From: CAVWDU01 sp963753815
Lineage (GTDB): Bacteria > Pseudomonadota > Gammaproteobacteria > Pseudomonadales > Halieaceae
Length of the DNA: 64,000 nt
Direction of reading: 5' to 3'
Assembly (NCBI GenBank): GCA_963753815.1
Contig: CAVWDU010000004.1
Location: 1,312,001-1,376,000 of the forward strand
Shown: piece by piece, positions 18,206 through 28,090 of the stretch
Layout of the letters: the number at the start of each line of letters is the position of its first letter
Position numbering within the stretch: position 1 is the stretch's first letter
Notes under the pieces: model-generated
Database searches by the model: none
Seen by the model: only the letters and a program-made list of their open reading frames with translations
Told to the model about the DNA's origin: nothing
Made by a program: the position numbers and the translations under genes

Positions 18206-19453
18206 ATGAACCAGGACGCAAAAATCGCAGACCCCTGGACAATGGCGCTCGAAGACATCGACGTCAGCGACCCCCGACTCTACGCCCGGGACGCGTGGCG
18301 GCCTTACTTTGCCCGCCTCCGCGAGGAAGCACCTGTACACTATTGCGCTGACAGTCCTTTCGGGCCTTACTGGTCGATCAGCCGATTTGAAGACATCGTC
18401 GCCGTGGACAGCAACTTCGAACAGTACTCGTCGGACCCCTTTATTATCATCGGCGATCAGCCGGATGATATGCCCTTGCGAAACTTCATCTCAATGGACC
18501 CGCCGGAGCACGATGTCCAGCGGCGGGCCTGCCAGCCAGTGGTCGCGCCCAGGAACCTGCAGGAGATGGAAGCATTGATTCGCCAGCGCGTCGCAGAGAT
18601 TCTGGACGGTCTGCCGGTGGGGGAAACATTCAACTGGGTCGACGAGGTGTCCATCAACCTCACAACCCAGATGCTGGCCACGCTGTTTGACTTTCCCTTC
18701 GAGCACCGCAGCAAGCTGACCTACTGGTCGGATATTGCCGCAGGTTCGCCGGAGATCGCGGGTGGAAACGTCTCCGTCGATGAACGGCGCCAGGGGCTGC
18801 TGGAGTGCCTGGAATGGTTTACCCGGCTGTGGCACGAACGCAAGCAGGAGAACCGGGAGGGCGCTTTTGACCTGATTTCACTGCTGCAGCGCGACCCGCA
18901 GACTGCCGACATGGTCGATGACCCCATGACTTACCTCGGCAACCTCGGACTACTCATTGTGGGTGGTAACGACACGACGCGAAATTCGGCCACGGGCGGC
19001 GTGCTGGCGCTGAATGAAAACCCCGGGGAGTACGACAAGCTGCGTGCAAACCCGGAGCTCATTCCCTCCATGGTCTCTGAAATTATCCGCTGGCAAACGC
19101 CGTTGGCGCACATGCGTCGCCGGGCGACGTCAGACGTCGAATTCCACGGCCAGACAATCCGCAAGGGCGACAAAGTGGTGATGTGGTACATCAGCGGCAA
19201 TCGGGACGAATCAGCTATCGAGAATGCCGACAGCTTCATCATCGACCGGGAAAATCCCCGCCACCACGTTTCATTCGGCTTCGGTATTCACCGCTGCATG
19301 GGCAACCGGCTGGCGGAGATGCAGCTGCGCATTCTCTGGGAAGAAGTCATGCGGCGTTTCCGCATCGTGGAGGTCGTCGGCGACCCGGAGCGAGTGCAGT
19401 CCAATTTCGTCCGCGGTTATGCATCCCTGCCGGTGCAGGTTCACCCCTGGTAG
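18206..19453 (+). CDS. Cytochrome P450, CYP153-type (terminal alkane/alkyl hydroxylase)
   Basis: 415 aa. The I-helix oxygen-binding motif is GGNDTTRNSATGGVLALNE near residue 252, the K-helix ExxR is EIIR at residues 292-295, and the haem loop is FGFGIHRCMGNR with the ligand Cys at residue 364. GNDTTRNS and FGFGIHRC, as well as the N-terminal DPWTMALEDIDVSDP, are hallmarks I recognise from CYP153 alkane hydroxylases, which oxidise the terminal carbon of medium-chain alkanes or alkyl groups. The start at 18206 follows GAGGAGACGAG. It forms an operon with the ferredoxin. Confidence 0.9.
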   Translation: MNQDAKIADPWTMALEDIDVSDPRLYARDAWRPYFARLREEAPVHYCADSPFGPYWSISRFEDIVAVDSNFEQYSSDPFIIIGDQPDDMPLRNFISMDPPEHDVQRRACQPVVAPRNLQEMEALIRQRVAEILDGLPVGETFNWVDEVSINLTTQMLATLFDFPFEHRSKLTYWSDIAAGSPEIAGGNVSVDERRQGLLECLEWFTRLWHERKQENREGAFDLISLLQRDPQTADMVDDPMTYLGNLGLLIVGGNDTTRNSATGGVLALNENPGEYDKLRANPELIPSMVSEIIRWQTPLAHMRRRATSDVEFHGQTIRKGDKVVMWYISGNRDESAIENADSFIIDRENPRHHVSFGFGIHRCMGNRLAEMQLRILWEEVMRRFRIVEVVGDPERVQSNFVRGYASLPVQVHPW

Positions 19454-19488
19454 CGACGTTGCGAATCGTGCCGGCTGAGGCTTTTCTA

Positions 19489-19765
19489 GGGCACCTCTGA
19501 ACAATGGCAATGCGCTCTGGCTTTCAGGCAAATACGCAATCAAGGCGCCGCTTTGAAGGCAGGCTGGTTGCCTGTCGAAAAGTGGCAACGTCGAGTGCGG
19601 GTTTGCCTGAATGCCCCGCAGGGCGGGCCCTGAAGCGTCCAGCGCAAAGGGGCGGCCATCCGCTTGCGCCGCTTGCTAAGGGCTACGTCCATTAACTGCG
19701 CGACGCGCCTTGCTCAGGACGCTTCAAAGCTCCGCTGAGCGCATTGCCATTGTTCAGAGGTGCCC
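19489..19765. mobile_element. MITE-like element, 277 bp, with perfect 29-bp terminal inverted repeats
   Basis: The left end (19489-19517, starting GGGCACCTCTGAACAATGG) and the right end (19737-19765) are perfect 29-bp inverted repeats. The dinucleotide TA flanks both ends (19487-19488, 19766-19767), consistent with a TA target duplication as made by Tc1/mariner-IS630 or some IS5-family transposases. There is no transposase reading frame inside, so it would need an enzyme supplied in trans. It is inserted in the stop codon of the downstream minus-strand gene, yet TA plus the element's terminal G rebuilds TAG, so the protein is unchanged. Confidence 0.75.
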
Positions 19766-20727
19766 TAGTCCTGGAGCTGATCCCAGACTTCCTGGTCGCG
19801 CTCGGCAGTCCAGATGCGCGGCCAGTCGATGCCATCGTGCTCGTCCCAGAGTCGCTGCACGTCAAATGGCAGACAATGTTCGAAGATCGGCCACATGCCG
19901 AATTGCGGGGCGAGGTGTTCATGTGTCGCTTCGAAGGCCTCTTTTAATGTACCGCCACGCCTGTGGACCTCGCCCACCTTCTCGATCATACCGGTGAGAA
20001 ACCCGCGGGTCTGTTCGATCGCAGCATCCACGGCCTCACTGCCACGAGCCACGGCACCGCGCCCGCCGACAAGCGTCTCGGCGCGGTAGCCCTTGACCCG
20101 GTCGAGCGTATCCCGGGACCAGTCGAAGTGAAATGCATCACCGGTGTAAAGGGCTGCCGCCGCTTCCACCAGGTCGCCCGCAAACAACACCTTATGGCGG
20201 GGCAGCCAGGCAACGATATCGCCCGCCGTGTGTCCACGACCGCAATACTCGAGCACCAGGTCACCCCGATCTCCGCCCAGCGGAATCTCGAGGCGATCGT
20301 TGAAGACGATATCGGGGTGCGTCAGCCCCGGTATACCCTCGGGCTCCCGGAACAGTCGCGGCATGCGACCGAACTCACTGGCCCAGTCCTCTTCGCCACG
20401 CTCCTCGATCAGGTAGCGCGTTTTCTCATGGGTGATGATGGACTCTGCCCCAAACGCCGAGGCGCCCAGCACCCGCACGGCATGGTAATGCGAAAGCACA
20501 AGGTACTTAACAGGCTTGTCGGTGTGCTCGCGCAACAGGGTCAGCCAGTCCGTCGCCGCTCTCGGGGTCGCGCGCGCCTCGAACGCAATCAGAAAATCCT
20601 CAGCCTCGATTGCGCCGACATTGGGGTCACCCTCGGCTGTGAGCGCATAAACGCCGTCAGCCAAAACTTCCAGTGTTTCGGTTTTGTCGCCCAGATCAGC
20701 GGATGACGCGAAAGGTTTCTTAGCCAT
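19765..20727 (-). CDS. Metallo-beta-lactamase-fold protein with variant metal motif
   Basis: 320 aa. The fold is shown by VLSHYHAVRVLGA (residues 78-89), EYCGRGHTAGDIV and VLFAGDLVEAA. The canonical HxHxDH motif is H80-Y-H82-A-V-R85 here, so the Asp and third His of that motif are missing while GHTAGD and the bridging Asp in AGD remain. A one-metal or altered site is likely. Hydrolase, thioesterase or nitric-oxide-type roles cannot be chosen between. The ATG at 20727 is preferred (GGTGAG upstream) over one 39 bp earlier. Its stop codon overlaps the end of the MITE-like element. It lies downstream of the ligase and OYE genes on the same strand. Confidence 0.75.
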   Translation of the reverse strand: MAKKPFASSADLGDKTETLEVLADGVYALTAEGDPNVGAIEAEDFLIAFEARATPRAATDWLTLLREHTDKPVKYLVLSHYHAVRVLGASAFGAESIITHEKTRYLIEERGEEDWASEFGRMPRLFREPEGIPGLTHPDIVFNDRLEIPLGGDRGDLVLEYCGRGHTAGDIVAWLPRHKVLFAGDLVEAAAALYTGDAFHFDWSRDTLDRVKGYRAETLVGGRGAVARGSEAVDAAIEQTRGFLTGMIEKVGEVHRRGGTLKEAFEATHEHLAPQFGMWPIFEHCLPFDVQRLWDEHDGIDWPRIWTAERDQEVWDQLQD

Positions 20728-20894
20728 GATCTCACCTGCCCAGTCCAGTGTTTTGCAGCCCGACACTGCCTTTGCGGCGACAGCAAGGTACTGCCTGAAT
20801 TTTCTCCCAACGTTCTAATCTAGCACAAAGTAGTTTCATTATTAACTAGTTTTGTTGCGACCAGTGACACAGACATCCCCTGTTCACGGCCGCA

Positions 20895-22404
20895 TCATCC
20901 GAAGCGTTCGCGGAGCAGGTTTTTCTGGACCTTACCCATGGTGTTCCGTGGCAGCGTGTCGACGAAGAAGACCTGCTTTGGCACCTTGAAATTCGCCGCA
21001 TGGGACCTGACCCGGTCGATGATGGCGTCCGCCTCGAGTTCGGCACCCGGCTCGGCGACCACCACCGCCACAACAGCCTCACCGAAATCCGCATGGGGCA
21101 GACCAATGACGGCGGACTCGCGGACACCGGATATTGCGTCGATGAGCAGCTCGACTTCCTTCGGGTAGACATTGAGACCGCCGCTGATAACCATATCCTT
21201 GGCACGCCCAACGATAGACACGTAACCCTCGGCGTCAACCATGCCCTGGTCACCGGTGATGAAAAAGCCATCGCCGGTAAAATCCTCAGCCGTTTTTTCA
21301 GGCATGTTCCAATAACCTGGAAAGACGTTGGGGCCCTTGACCTGCAGGCTGCCCACCTCCCCCGGCCCCAGTTCGCTGCCATCCGGGCCGGTGATACGAA
21401 GACTGACTCCCGGCAACGGAAACCCAACGGTACCCGCACGGCGCTCACCCCGCAGCGGATTGGACGTGTTCATGCCGGTTTCGGTCATGCCATAGCGCTC
21501 GAGGATACGCTGCCCCGTGCGCTGTTCGAACGCGTGAAACGTATCCGCCAGCAGGGGCGCAGAGCCGGAGATGAACAGCCGCATGCTGGCACAGCGGGAT
21601 GCATCAAACGTCGGACTCGGCTAGCAATCGAGTGTAGTAGGTCGGAACACCCATCATGACCGTGCAGGACACCAGTTCGTCAATGACCGAACCGGCATCA
21701 AACCGTTGCAGCCAGCGCATGCTGGCACCACTCATGAGCACGCAGCCGATCGCGACGAAGAGCCCGTGCACATGGAACACGGGCAGCGCGTGCAACAGGC
21801 GATCACTGGCGCTGAATCCCCAGTAATCCACCAGCACCCGGGCGTTCGCAATCAGGTTACCGTGGGTCAGCATGATGCCCTTGGGTTTGCCGGTCGTGCC
21901 GGATGAGTACAACAACGCCGCCATCGCCTCCGGTCCCTCAGCGCGGGTATCGAAGGTATCGTCACAATGCGCGACGGCTGACATCAGGCTGCCACCGCCA
22001 TCTGCGTCCAGGGTCAGCAGCTGGCGCGCGTCGCCGCACAGGGCGCCGAGGTCGTCGGCGCGACGGCTGTCACACACCACCAGCGCGGGGTCGGCGTCCG
22101 CCAGGAAGTACTCCAGTTCATCGTTGGTATAGGCCGTGTTCAGCGGGTGAAACACCAGGCCGGCGCGGAGTACCCCCAGGTAGAGCCAGAGCATCTCCGG
22201 GGATTTTTCGACCTGGACAGTGACCCGGTCACCGGGCTTGAAGCCTCGATCGACCAGGAAATTGGCGACCCGTGCCGACAGCAGCTCGGCGTCGGCATAA
22301 CTGTACGCGCGTCCCTCCGGCGTGGTCAGCAGCGCGGCGTTGAGGTCTGCGGGAAACCGCTGCCGGAAAGCGCTGTAGAGGTTGGTGTCGGCGTGTTCCT
22401 GCAT
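20895..22404 (-). pseudogene. Malonyl-CoA synthetase-like acyl-CoA ligase, interrupted by a 1-bp frameshift
   Basis: Two adjacent frames together make one ANL ligase of ~500 aa. The N-terminal part (21604-22404) has LLYSSGTTGKPKGIMLTHGN. The C-terminal part (to 20895) has MRLFISGSAPLL, RYGMTETGMNTSNP, the hinge VGRAKDMVISGGLNVYPKE and the catalytic Lys in PRNTMGKVQK. The GMNTSNP and GLNVYPKEVE motifs resemble malonyl-CoA synthetases (MatB), which make malonyl-CoA from malonate. One extra base near 21610-21614 shifts the frame; removing it restores ...LLAES-TFDASRCASMRLF. All motifs are intact, so this is a sequence error or very recent lesion. It is 91 bp downstream of the OYE gene. Confidence 0.8.
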
Positions 22405-22495
22405 GGCGTTACTCCCCTTTTCCCTGCGGCTCTACGCTGTACCGTACAGGCATCGGCAGCGGCGGACAAACTGGCCAGCCCATCGATAATTCCGG

Positions 22496-23962
22496 TCAGC
22501 TACCCGGGAGATCGCGGTGCCATTCGGGCGCGATGAGGCGTCGTTTACCATCGCTGCTCAGCGTCACCCCGGGCGCGTCGCGGTCCACACGGTCCCACAG
22601 ATTACAGGTCACCTGCTTATGCTTCTGGTCCAGCCCCTCGCAGTAATTGGTGTACTCGCAAAGTCGCACAGCATCGCCGTTACCGGTGCGGACTTTCTCG
22701 AACCAGTCTGGGTCGGCGAGCGCCTGCCGTGCCAGGGCGACAATATCTGCTTTGCCGTCGGCGAGCAGACCCTCCGCCTGCGTGAATGTATGAATGCCCC
22801 CGGCAACAACAACTGGCGTTTCGTGCCCCGCGCCACGAATCGCCTCACGCACGGCGGCGGTGGGCTCGATATTGCGGCCAAAGGGCCCGAATTCATCGGA
22901 AATATAGCCAGGCATGCACTCGTACCCACTGACGCCGGTATAAGGATAGGCCGCCTCGCCTACCTTGGGCTGCTTGGCGTCATCGAACTTGCCACCGCGG
23001 GACAGACTGATGAAATCCATGCCGGCGGCCGCAAATGCCGGGCCGATCCGGGTGCTCTCGGTGAGGACATTGCCCCCGGGTATGCACTCTTCGGCGAGAA
23101 ACCGGCAACCGACGGCAAAATCATCACCGACCCGGGCGCGCACACCCCGGTAGACCTCCAGCGGGAGTCGTAGCCGGTTCTCGAGTGGACCCCCATAGCC
23201 ATCGTCGCGGGTGTTAATGGCTGAAAGAAACGACGCCATAGTGTAGGCATGGGCATAGTGTAGCTCCACCCCGTCGAAGCCGGCCTCGCGTGCCCGGCCC
23301 GCAGCCTCGGAGAACAGACCCGGCAGCACCCGGGGAAGCTCGGCGATATGTTCAAGTTCAGTATCGGTAACACGCTCCCGGTAGCCGACCGTGAGCGATT
23401 CCCATTCCCGGTCAGCGAGTACAGTACGCAGCACATCGTCGTCAGCTGAGAGCAACCTCTCGCGAACGTCATCGTCTGTCAGGTTCGTGTCGCCCAGTGC
23501 GCGCCGATGGTCATCCGTCACCCGCAAAAACCGCTGCAGGAACTTGTCTCGCTCGGGGCGCCGGCGAATCCCGAGGAAGTCGATAATCTGGATCAGCAGG
23601 CGGGTGTGGCCGTCGCTTTCCTGTGCCACCCGGGCGACCAGTTCCCGCAGGCCTGGCAGAAACCGGTCGTGACCAATGCGCAACAGGGGGCCACTCGGCA
23701 CGTCGCGAATACCGGTCGCCTCGACCACGATGGCGCCGGGTCGGCCACGCGCGAAACGCCCGTACCAGTCGAGCACGTCAGGGGTTACAAAGCCGTCTTC
23801 GCTGGCGCGCCATGGCACCATCGCCGGCACCCAGGTGCGCTGCGCCAGCGTCACCGGTCCGATGGCTGCCGGGGAGAACAGTCGCGCGACCGCGGCATCC
23901 TGCGCCGAAGGCCAGCTATCGGTGAGAGGCTTGTACTTGATGCGTTGCGCAGGCTTCCACAT
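22496..23962 (-). CDS. Old Yellow Enzyme-family NADH:flavin oxidoreductase
   Basis: 488-aa FMN TIM-barrel. LFSPAAIGPVTLAQRTWVPAM marks the N-terminal strand, GFDGVELHYAHAYTMASFLS the substrate/proton-donor loop, ENRLRLPLEVYRGVR the helix after it, and PVVVAGGIHT plus DIVALARQALADP the phosphate-binding end. There is no C-terminal FeS/FAD domain, although AKQPKVG and a CNLWD/CEYTNYCEG cysteine-rich tail are seen. Family members reduce activated C=C bonds such as enoyl-CoA or unsaturated ketones. A 16-bp operator identical to one of the aromatic cluster lies 25 bp upstream of its start, implying shared control. Confidence 0.82.
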   Translation of the reverse strand: MWKPAQRIKYKPLTDSWPSAQDAAVARLFSPAAIGPVTLAQRTWVPAMVPWRASEDGFVTPDVLDWYGRFARGRPGAIVVEATGIRDVPSGPLLRIGHDRFLPGLRELVARVAQESDGHTRLLIQIIDFLGIRRRPERDKFLQRFLRVTDDHRRALGDTNLTDDDVRERLLSADDDVLRTVLADREWESLTVGYRERVTDTELEHIAELPRVLPGLFSEAAGRAREAGFDGVELHYAHAYTMASFLSAINTRDDGYGGPLENRLRLPLEVYRGVRARVGDDFAVGCRFLAEECIPGGNVLTESTRIGPAFAAAGMDFISLSRGGKFDDAKQPKVGEAAYPYTGVSGYECMPGYISDEFGPFGRNIEPTAAVREAIRGAGHETPVVVAGGIHTFTQAEGLLADGKADIVALARQALADPDWFEKVRTGNGDAVRLCEYTNYCEGLDQKHKQVTCNLWDRVDRDAPGVTLSSDGKRRLIAPEWHRDLPGS

Positions 23963-23987
23963 GTCGCCCCCTTCCAGAGTGACCGAT

Positions 23988-24003
23988 ATTTTAAACCTAA
24001 AAT
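23988..24003. promoter_or_regulatory. Operator-like palindrome, copy 3
   Basis: ATTTTAAACCTAAAAT, the exact reverse complement of the 4778-4793 site. It is 25 bp upstream of the OYE-family start, overlapping the expected promoter or 5' leader. Confidence 0.6.
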
Positions 24004-24181
24004 AGGTTAACAGAAACCGAGCTCAGGTGTCGATTCGACCCGAGTCGACCCCGCGTCGCAGACCCCTCGGGAATGTAGGATGCCTGTGTGAAGTCGCAGC
24101 CGCGAGAAACCAGCGGTCGAGCCCGAAAGCGTCCACCCTATTTTTCGGCTGCAAGCCTACCAGGCGGGTTTTTCTCGCCAG

Positions 24182-24210
24182 AAAAAAAGAGCCCGGCTCA
24201 GGCCGGGCTC
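24182..24210 (-). terminator. Rho-independent terminator of TonB receptor gene
   Basis: On the minus strand a 9-bp perfect stem GAGCCCGGC/GCCGGGCTC with a 4-nt loop is followed by seven T. It lies 46 bp after the receptor stop codon. Confidence 0.85.
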
Positions 24211-24255
24211 AAGGGTGTGAAGCAGAGGGAGCCCGCTTCACTATCCGGCGAGCTA

Positions 24256-26708
24256 CTACTGCCCGAGGAAGTAGCTCAGTGTTACCCCATAGGTACGCGG
24301 CATGCCCTGGGTGCGGACAAAGGGACCGTTGCCGCCCGCGTAGGCAGACGGGTAATAGTCTTCATCGGTCAGATTGCGCGCCCACAGCATGGCGCGCCAG
24401 TTACCGGCCGCAGAGCCGATGCTCACCCGCCCGTTGAACAGGTAGTAATCCTCGGTGCCGTCCTCAACCCGCGTGCCGCCGGTGGTCTCGTCGGTATACA
24501 TCGCATCGGCTGCCACTTCCAGGTTCAGGTTGTCGGTCAATGGCCATTCGTAGGCTGCCGTCAGTGTCGAAGACCACTCCGGCGCCATTGGCAGTTCAAT
24601 CCCAGACACGTCGCGTGTGACGACGTTGGGCCAGGCGCTGGCGTCGGCATCCACCGCTTCCCATTTGGTGACCTCTGTGTCCAGCCAGGCCAGGCCGAAG
24701 TTGATCCGCAGCCCATCGGTTGGTAGCCACTGCAGGTCGATTTCCGCGCCATAGATTTCCGACTCCGGTACGTTGGTCAAACCGGAAATGTTACCGACGA
24801 AGGCAACCGCCGTATCCTGTTCCTGTTTATCTTCGTAGTCATAGTAGAACACCGCGGCATTGAGCTGCATGGCCCCGTCCAGCAAGGTCGCCTTGGTCCC
24901 GAGTTCGTAGGAGGTCAGCTTTTCTTCATCGTAGGGCTGCAGCTGCAGCGTGGTGTTGGAGTTGGCGCCGTTGAAGCCCCCCGATTTGAAGCCGTGCGAG
25001 ATCATGCCGTAGATCAGCACGTCGTCGCTGAGCGCGTAATCCAGACCGACTTTCCCCATCCAGCGGTCGGTCTCGATCGAGTCTTCGTACACCGGGAAGG
25101 CCTCATTGATACGATCGGTACCGATGACCGAGAAAATGTAGGTAGGCGAATTCGGGTCGTCGTCGATCGTACCGCAGTCGCCGGGGCCAAGCGAGGCGCC
25201 GAACTGCGCATTCAGGAAGCCGGCGAGACTGCCATCGTCGGCGACAAAGGTGCACCCGGACCAGTCGCGATCCTCCTGGGTGTAGCGGGCGCCCAGCGTG
25301 AGCCGCCAGGCATCGGTGAACTGCCACTCGACGTGGGCAAAAACGGCGGCGGACTCGGTTTCCTGGTTGTAAATCGTATCCAGTTCCCGAATCGGTGTGG
25401 GGGCAAACAGCCCCACACCCAGGGAATCGAGCCCACGCCGAACACCGAGTCGGACATGAAGTAATGGTAGTACTCGTCCATTTCATCGGAGGAGTAATAC
25501 ACACCCACGATCCAGTCGAAATCGCCGGTCTGGCCCGACAGGCGCAACTCCTGCGAGAACACGTCAAGATCGGTGGTATTGATGTTGCTGGAATCGTTGT
25601 AGAAGCCACCGTCCCAGTCATTGGCTTCCTCGCGCTCGAATTCGTTGTAGGACGTGATCGACGTCAAGGTCATCGTATCGCCGAGCTGCCACTCGAGCCG
25701 GGCGGCGATACCAGTCAACTCGTTGTCGCGTCGCGGCCGCAGATTGAACACCCGGCCGGTGATCGGGCTGGCATACTGATTGGTCCAGTCAGCCGCCTCG
25801 TTGTCATCAACCGAATACCAGGGCGGGGTCTCACCCAGGTTGCTGCCACCCGGCAACCGGTAATCCTCCAGCGGGGTATAGGGGTTGTTGAATTCGCCCA
25901 GGCCGATCCGGGTGCCGTTGTAGGCCGTATTGGCGCGGTTGTCCGATTCATCTTTCACGTAGTGCGCAATCAACTCCAGGCGCAGGGTATCGGTGAAATC
26001 GAAGTTAACGATACCCCTTAGCGCCGTGGAATCGCGCTCACCCAGCTCATCGTTCCGAGTCAGGCTCTCTTGCCACCCCTCGCCCCACTGGGTGGTCTTG
26101 CCCGCCAACCGCGCCTGCACGAAGTCGTTGCCGCCCGTGATATAACCCTCAACCTCAAAAGCCTCGTAGTTCCCGTAAGAACCGATTACCCCGGCCCCGA
26201 ATTCCTGGGATGCCTTGTTGCTGATGAAGTTGATCTGGCCGGCTGTGGTGTTGCGGCCGTAAAGGTCACCCTGGGGTCCCTTGAGTACCTCGACCCGGGC
26301 GGTGTCGAAGACGAGGCCGCGGGTCATCACCGTATACGGCATCGCCACCTCATCGAAATAGATGCCCACGGTGGACGACGCGGCGGTGGAGTAATCCTGG
26401 AATCCCACGCCCCGGATCGTGTACAGGGGCACACCGGTAGCGGCAGTCTCGTTGACGGTCAGGCCGGGGGTAAACATGGCGATATCTTCCGGCGTAAGGA
26501 CACCCAGGTCCCGCAACTGGTCGCCAGTGAACGCATTGATCGTGATACCGACATCGTTGGCACTCTGGGTGCGCTTCTGCGCGGTGACCAACACCTCTTC
26601 CAGTTGCTGCTGGGCAAGGCCCGGCACCGTGGCGCCAAGACCGGCCGCGAGCACGGCAAGGCTGAGTACTGAGCGAGAAAACTGTCGATGGTTCGCCGGT
26701 TTGTACAT
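24256..26708 (-). pseudogene. TonB-dependent outer-membrane receptor, interrupted by a 1-bp frameshift
   Basis: Two frames together encode a ~815-aa receptor. A signal peptide (SVLSLAVLAAGLGATVPGLAQ) is followed by a TonB-box-like EEVLVTAQKR, the plug domain (VEVLKGPQGDLYGRNTTAGQ) and a 22-strand barrel ending in the typical aromatic-terminated strand GVTLSYFLGQ. One base is missing near 25430-25435; adding it joins SVFGVG to LDSLGVGLFAPTPIRE. The ATG at 26708 is used since it precedes the signal peptide. The family imports siderophores, but in marine bacteria also sugars and aromatics; the ligand is unknown. It is followed by a strong terminator. Confidence 0.85.
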
Positions 26709-26939
26709 GTTGTGATTCCCTCGTGAACGGCAAGCGTCATTATTGTCCGGACGAAAAACAGACCCGGCTCCCTGCATCTTACCTTCGCACTTGTGGAAGG
26801 CTTTGACAAATGTGGTCAATTGCTTGACCGAACCGGCTGCAGAGTGCGGGCAGGCGCCACGCCGGGGTCTGCGCGCTGCAAGCAGCCTTCACCTTCGAGC
26901 TGGTATCGCCCTGCAATGAAAGCACCCGCCTCTTCAAGG

Positions 26940-27959
26940 CTACATGATACGGCGTACGTGCGTCCGGTAGGATTGGGGGGTTTCGCCCGCCCAGGCCCTG
27001 AATGCCCGGCTGAACGCACTGAGCTCCGAGTAGCCCAGCTCGAAGGCGATCTCAGACAGTGACATGCTGGTCTGGCCGAGGTAGTACTTGGCCTGTTTTT
27101 CCCGGGCGAGGTTTTTCGCCTCCTGAAAACTGAAACCCTCGTCGGCAAGGCGGCGGCGCAGGGTGCGCGGCGAGATTGCCAGCCGCAGCGCAATCCGCTC
27201 CGCACTGGGGGCTTCATCGCCACGACCGCGTATGATCTCCCTGGACACAACATCGATAAACCCGGCCTGTTCGTTGATCGAGGTGAAATACGTGCGCAAC
27301 GCCTTGATGAGCGTGTCGTAGAGCAGTTTATTGCTGGAACGAAAACGTTCCTGCAGGTAACTGCACTTGAAGCGCAGCATGTTGGAGTCCCGGGAGAATC
27401 GCACCGGCGCCCTGAAGAATGCCTCCAGTTCACTGCGGTTGCCGCCGTTGTCATGCCGAAACCAAACCTCGGTCAGAGGAACGGGTTTGCGGGTAGCGTT
27501 GGTGAGCGACTTTACCAGAAACGCCATCAGGTATTCGTTCAACTGGTCCACGCGGGTGTCGCCGTCGACCAGCAGGCGTGCACCGAACTCGGCGAGATCA
27601 CCACCGAAATCGAAACTCGTCTCTATGCCGGTATCGACGTACTTGTCGTAGCGGTTGAGACACCGCATGCCGCTCTCCACCGAGGGTGCCGCCAGCATGG
27701 CCAACACCAGCAGGCCGCTGTTTTCATAGTGAAATTCCTGCCCCATGTTCAAACCCATACACGGATTGCCGGTGCGCTCCGCGGCGCACTCGAACAACCT
27801 TGCCACGCGCCAGACGGGCACCGGTGTGTCGAATTCCTCATCGCGCTTCAACTCGATGTCGCAGTCTGGAAATACGGTCTCGGGGTCGACGCCACGATCG
27901 AGCAGATAGTCGCTGACATAGGCGACGAAGCGCGGGGAAAGACTGGGTTCAAAGTCCAT
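26940..27959 (-). CDS. AraC-family transcriptional regulator
   Basis: 339 aa with the arabinose-binding-like N-terminal domain (GNPCMGLNMGQEFHYENSG) and a C-terminal AraC helix-turn-helix pair (ALRLAISPRTLRRRLADEGFS; SLSEIAFELGYSELSAFSRAFRAW). It is the same architecture as the regulator at 16713-17744. It lies upstream of the TonB receptor gene (231 bp gap) and downstream of the amine dehydrogenase operon on the same strand. It could regulate either; no binding repeats were recognised. Confidence 0.88.
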   Translation of the reverse strand: MDFEPSLSPRFVAYVSDYLLDRGVDPETVFPDCDIELKRDEEFDTPVPVWRVARLFECAAERTGNPCMGLNMGQEFHYENSGLLVLAMLAAPSVESGMRCLNRYDKYVDTGIETSFDFGGDLAEFGARLLVDGDTRVDQLNEYLMAFLVKSLTNATRKPVPLTEVWFRHDNGGNRSELEAFFRAPVRFSRDSNMLRFKCSYLQERFRSSNKLLYDTLIKALRTYFTSINEQAGFIDVVSREIIRGRGDEAPSAERIALRLAISPRTLRRRLADEGFSFQEAKNLAREKQAKYYLGQTSMSLSEIAFELGYSELSAFSRAFRAWAGETPQSYRTHVRRIM

Positions 27960-28090
27960 CGGAAGTTAAAGCGATAGCAGCCCCGTCACCCGCCGCCGGC
28001 CACCGGGTTGCCGCCGATAAGGAAGGCGGGACTATTGCGCTGAAGGACCGGGCCACGGGAGGCATCGAAGTGCGGTCCTTCGGCCTGCGA

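Noticed and set aside
19489..19765. Large inverted repeat as a bidirectional terminator for the convergent P450 and metallo-hydrolase genes
   Set aside because: The 29-bp arms are 219 bp apart and flanked by TA duplications, which fits a mobile element better; it may still act on transcription.
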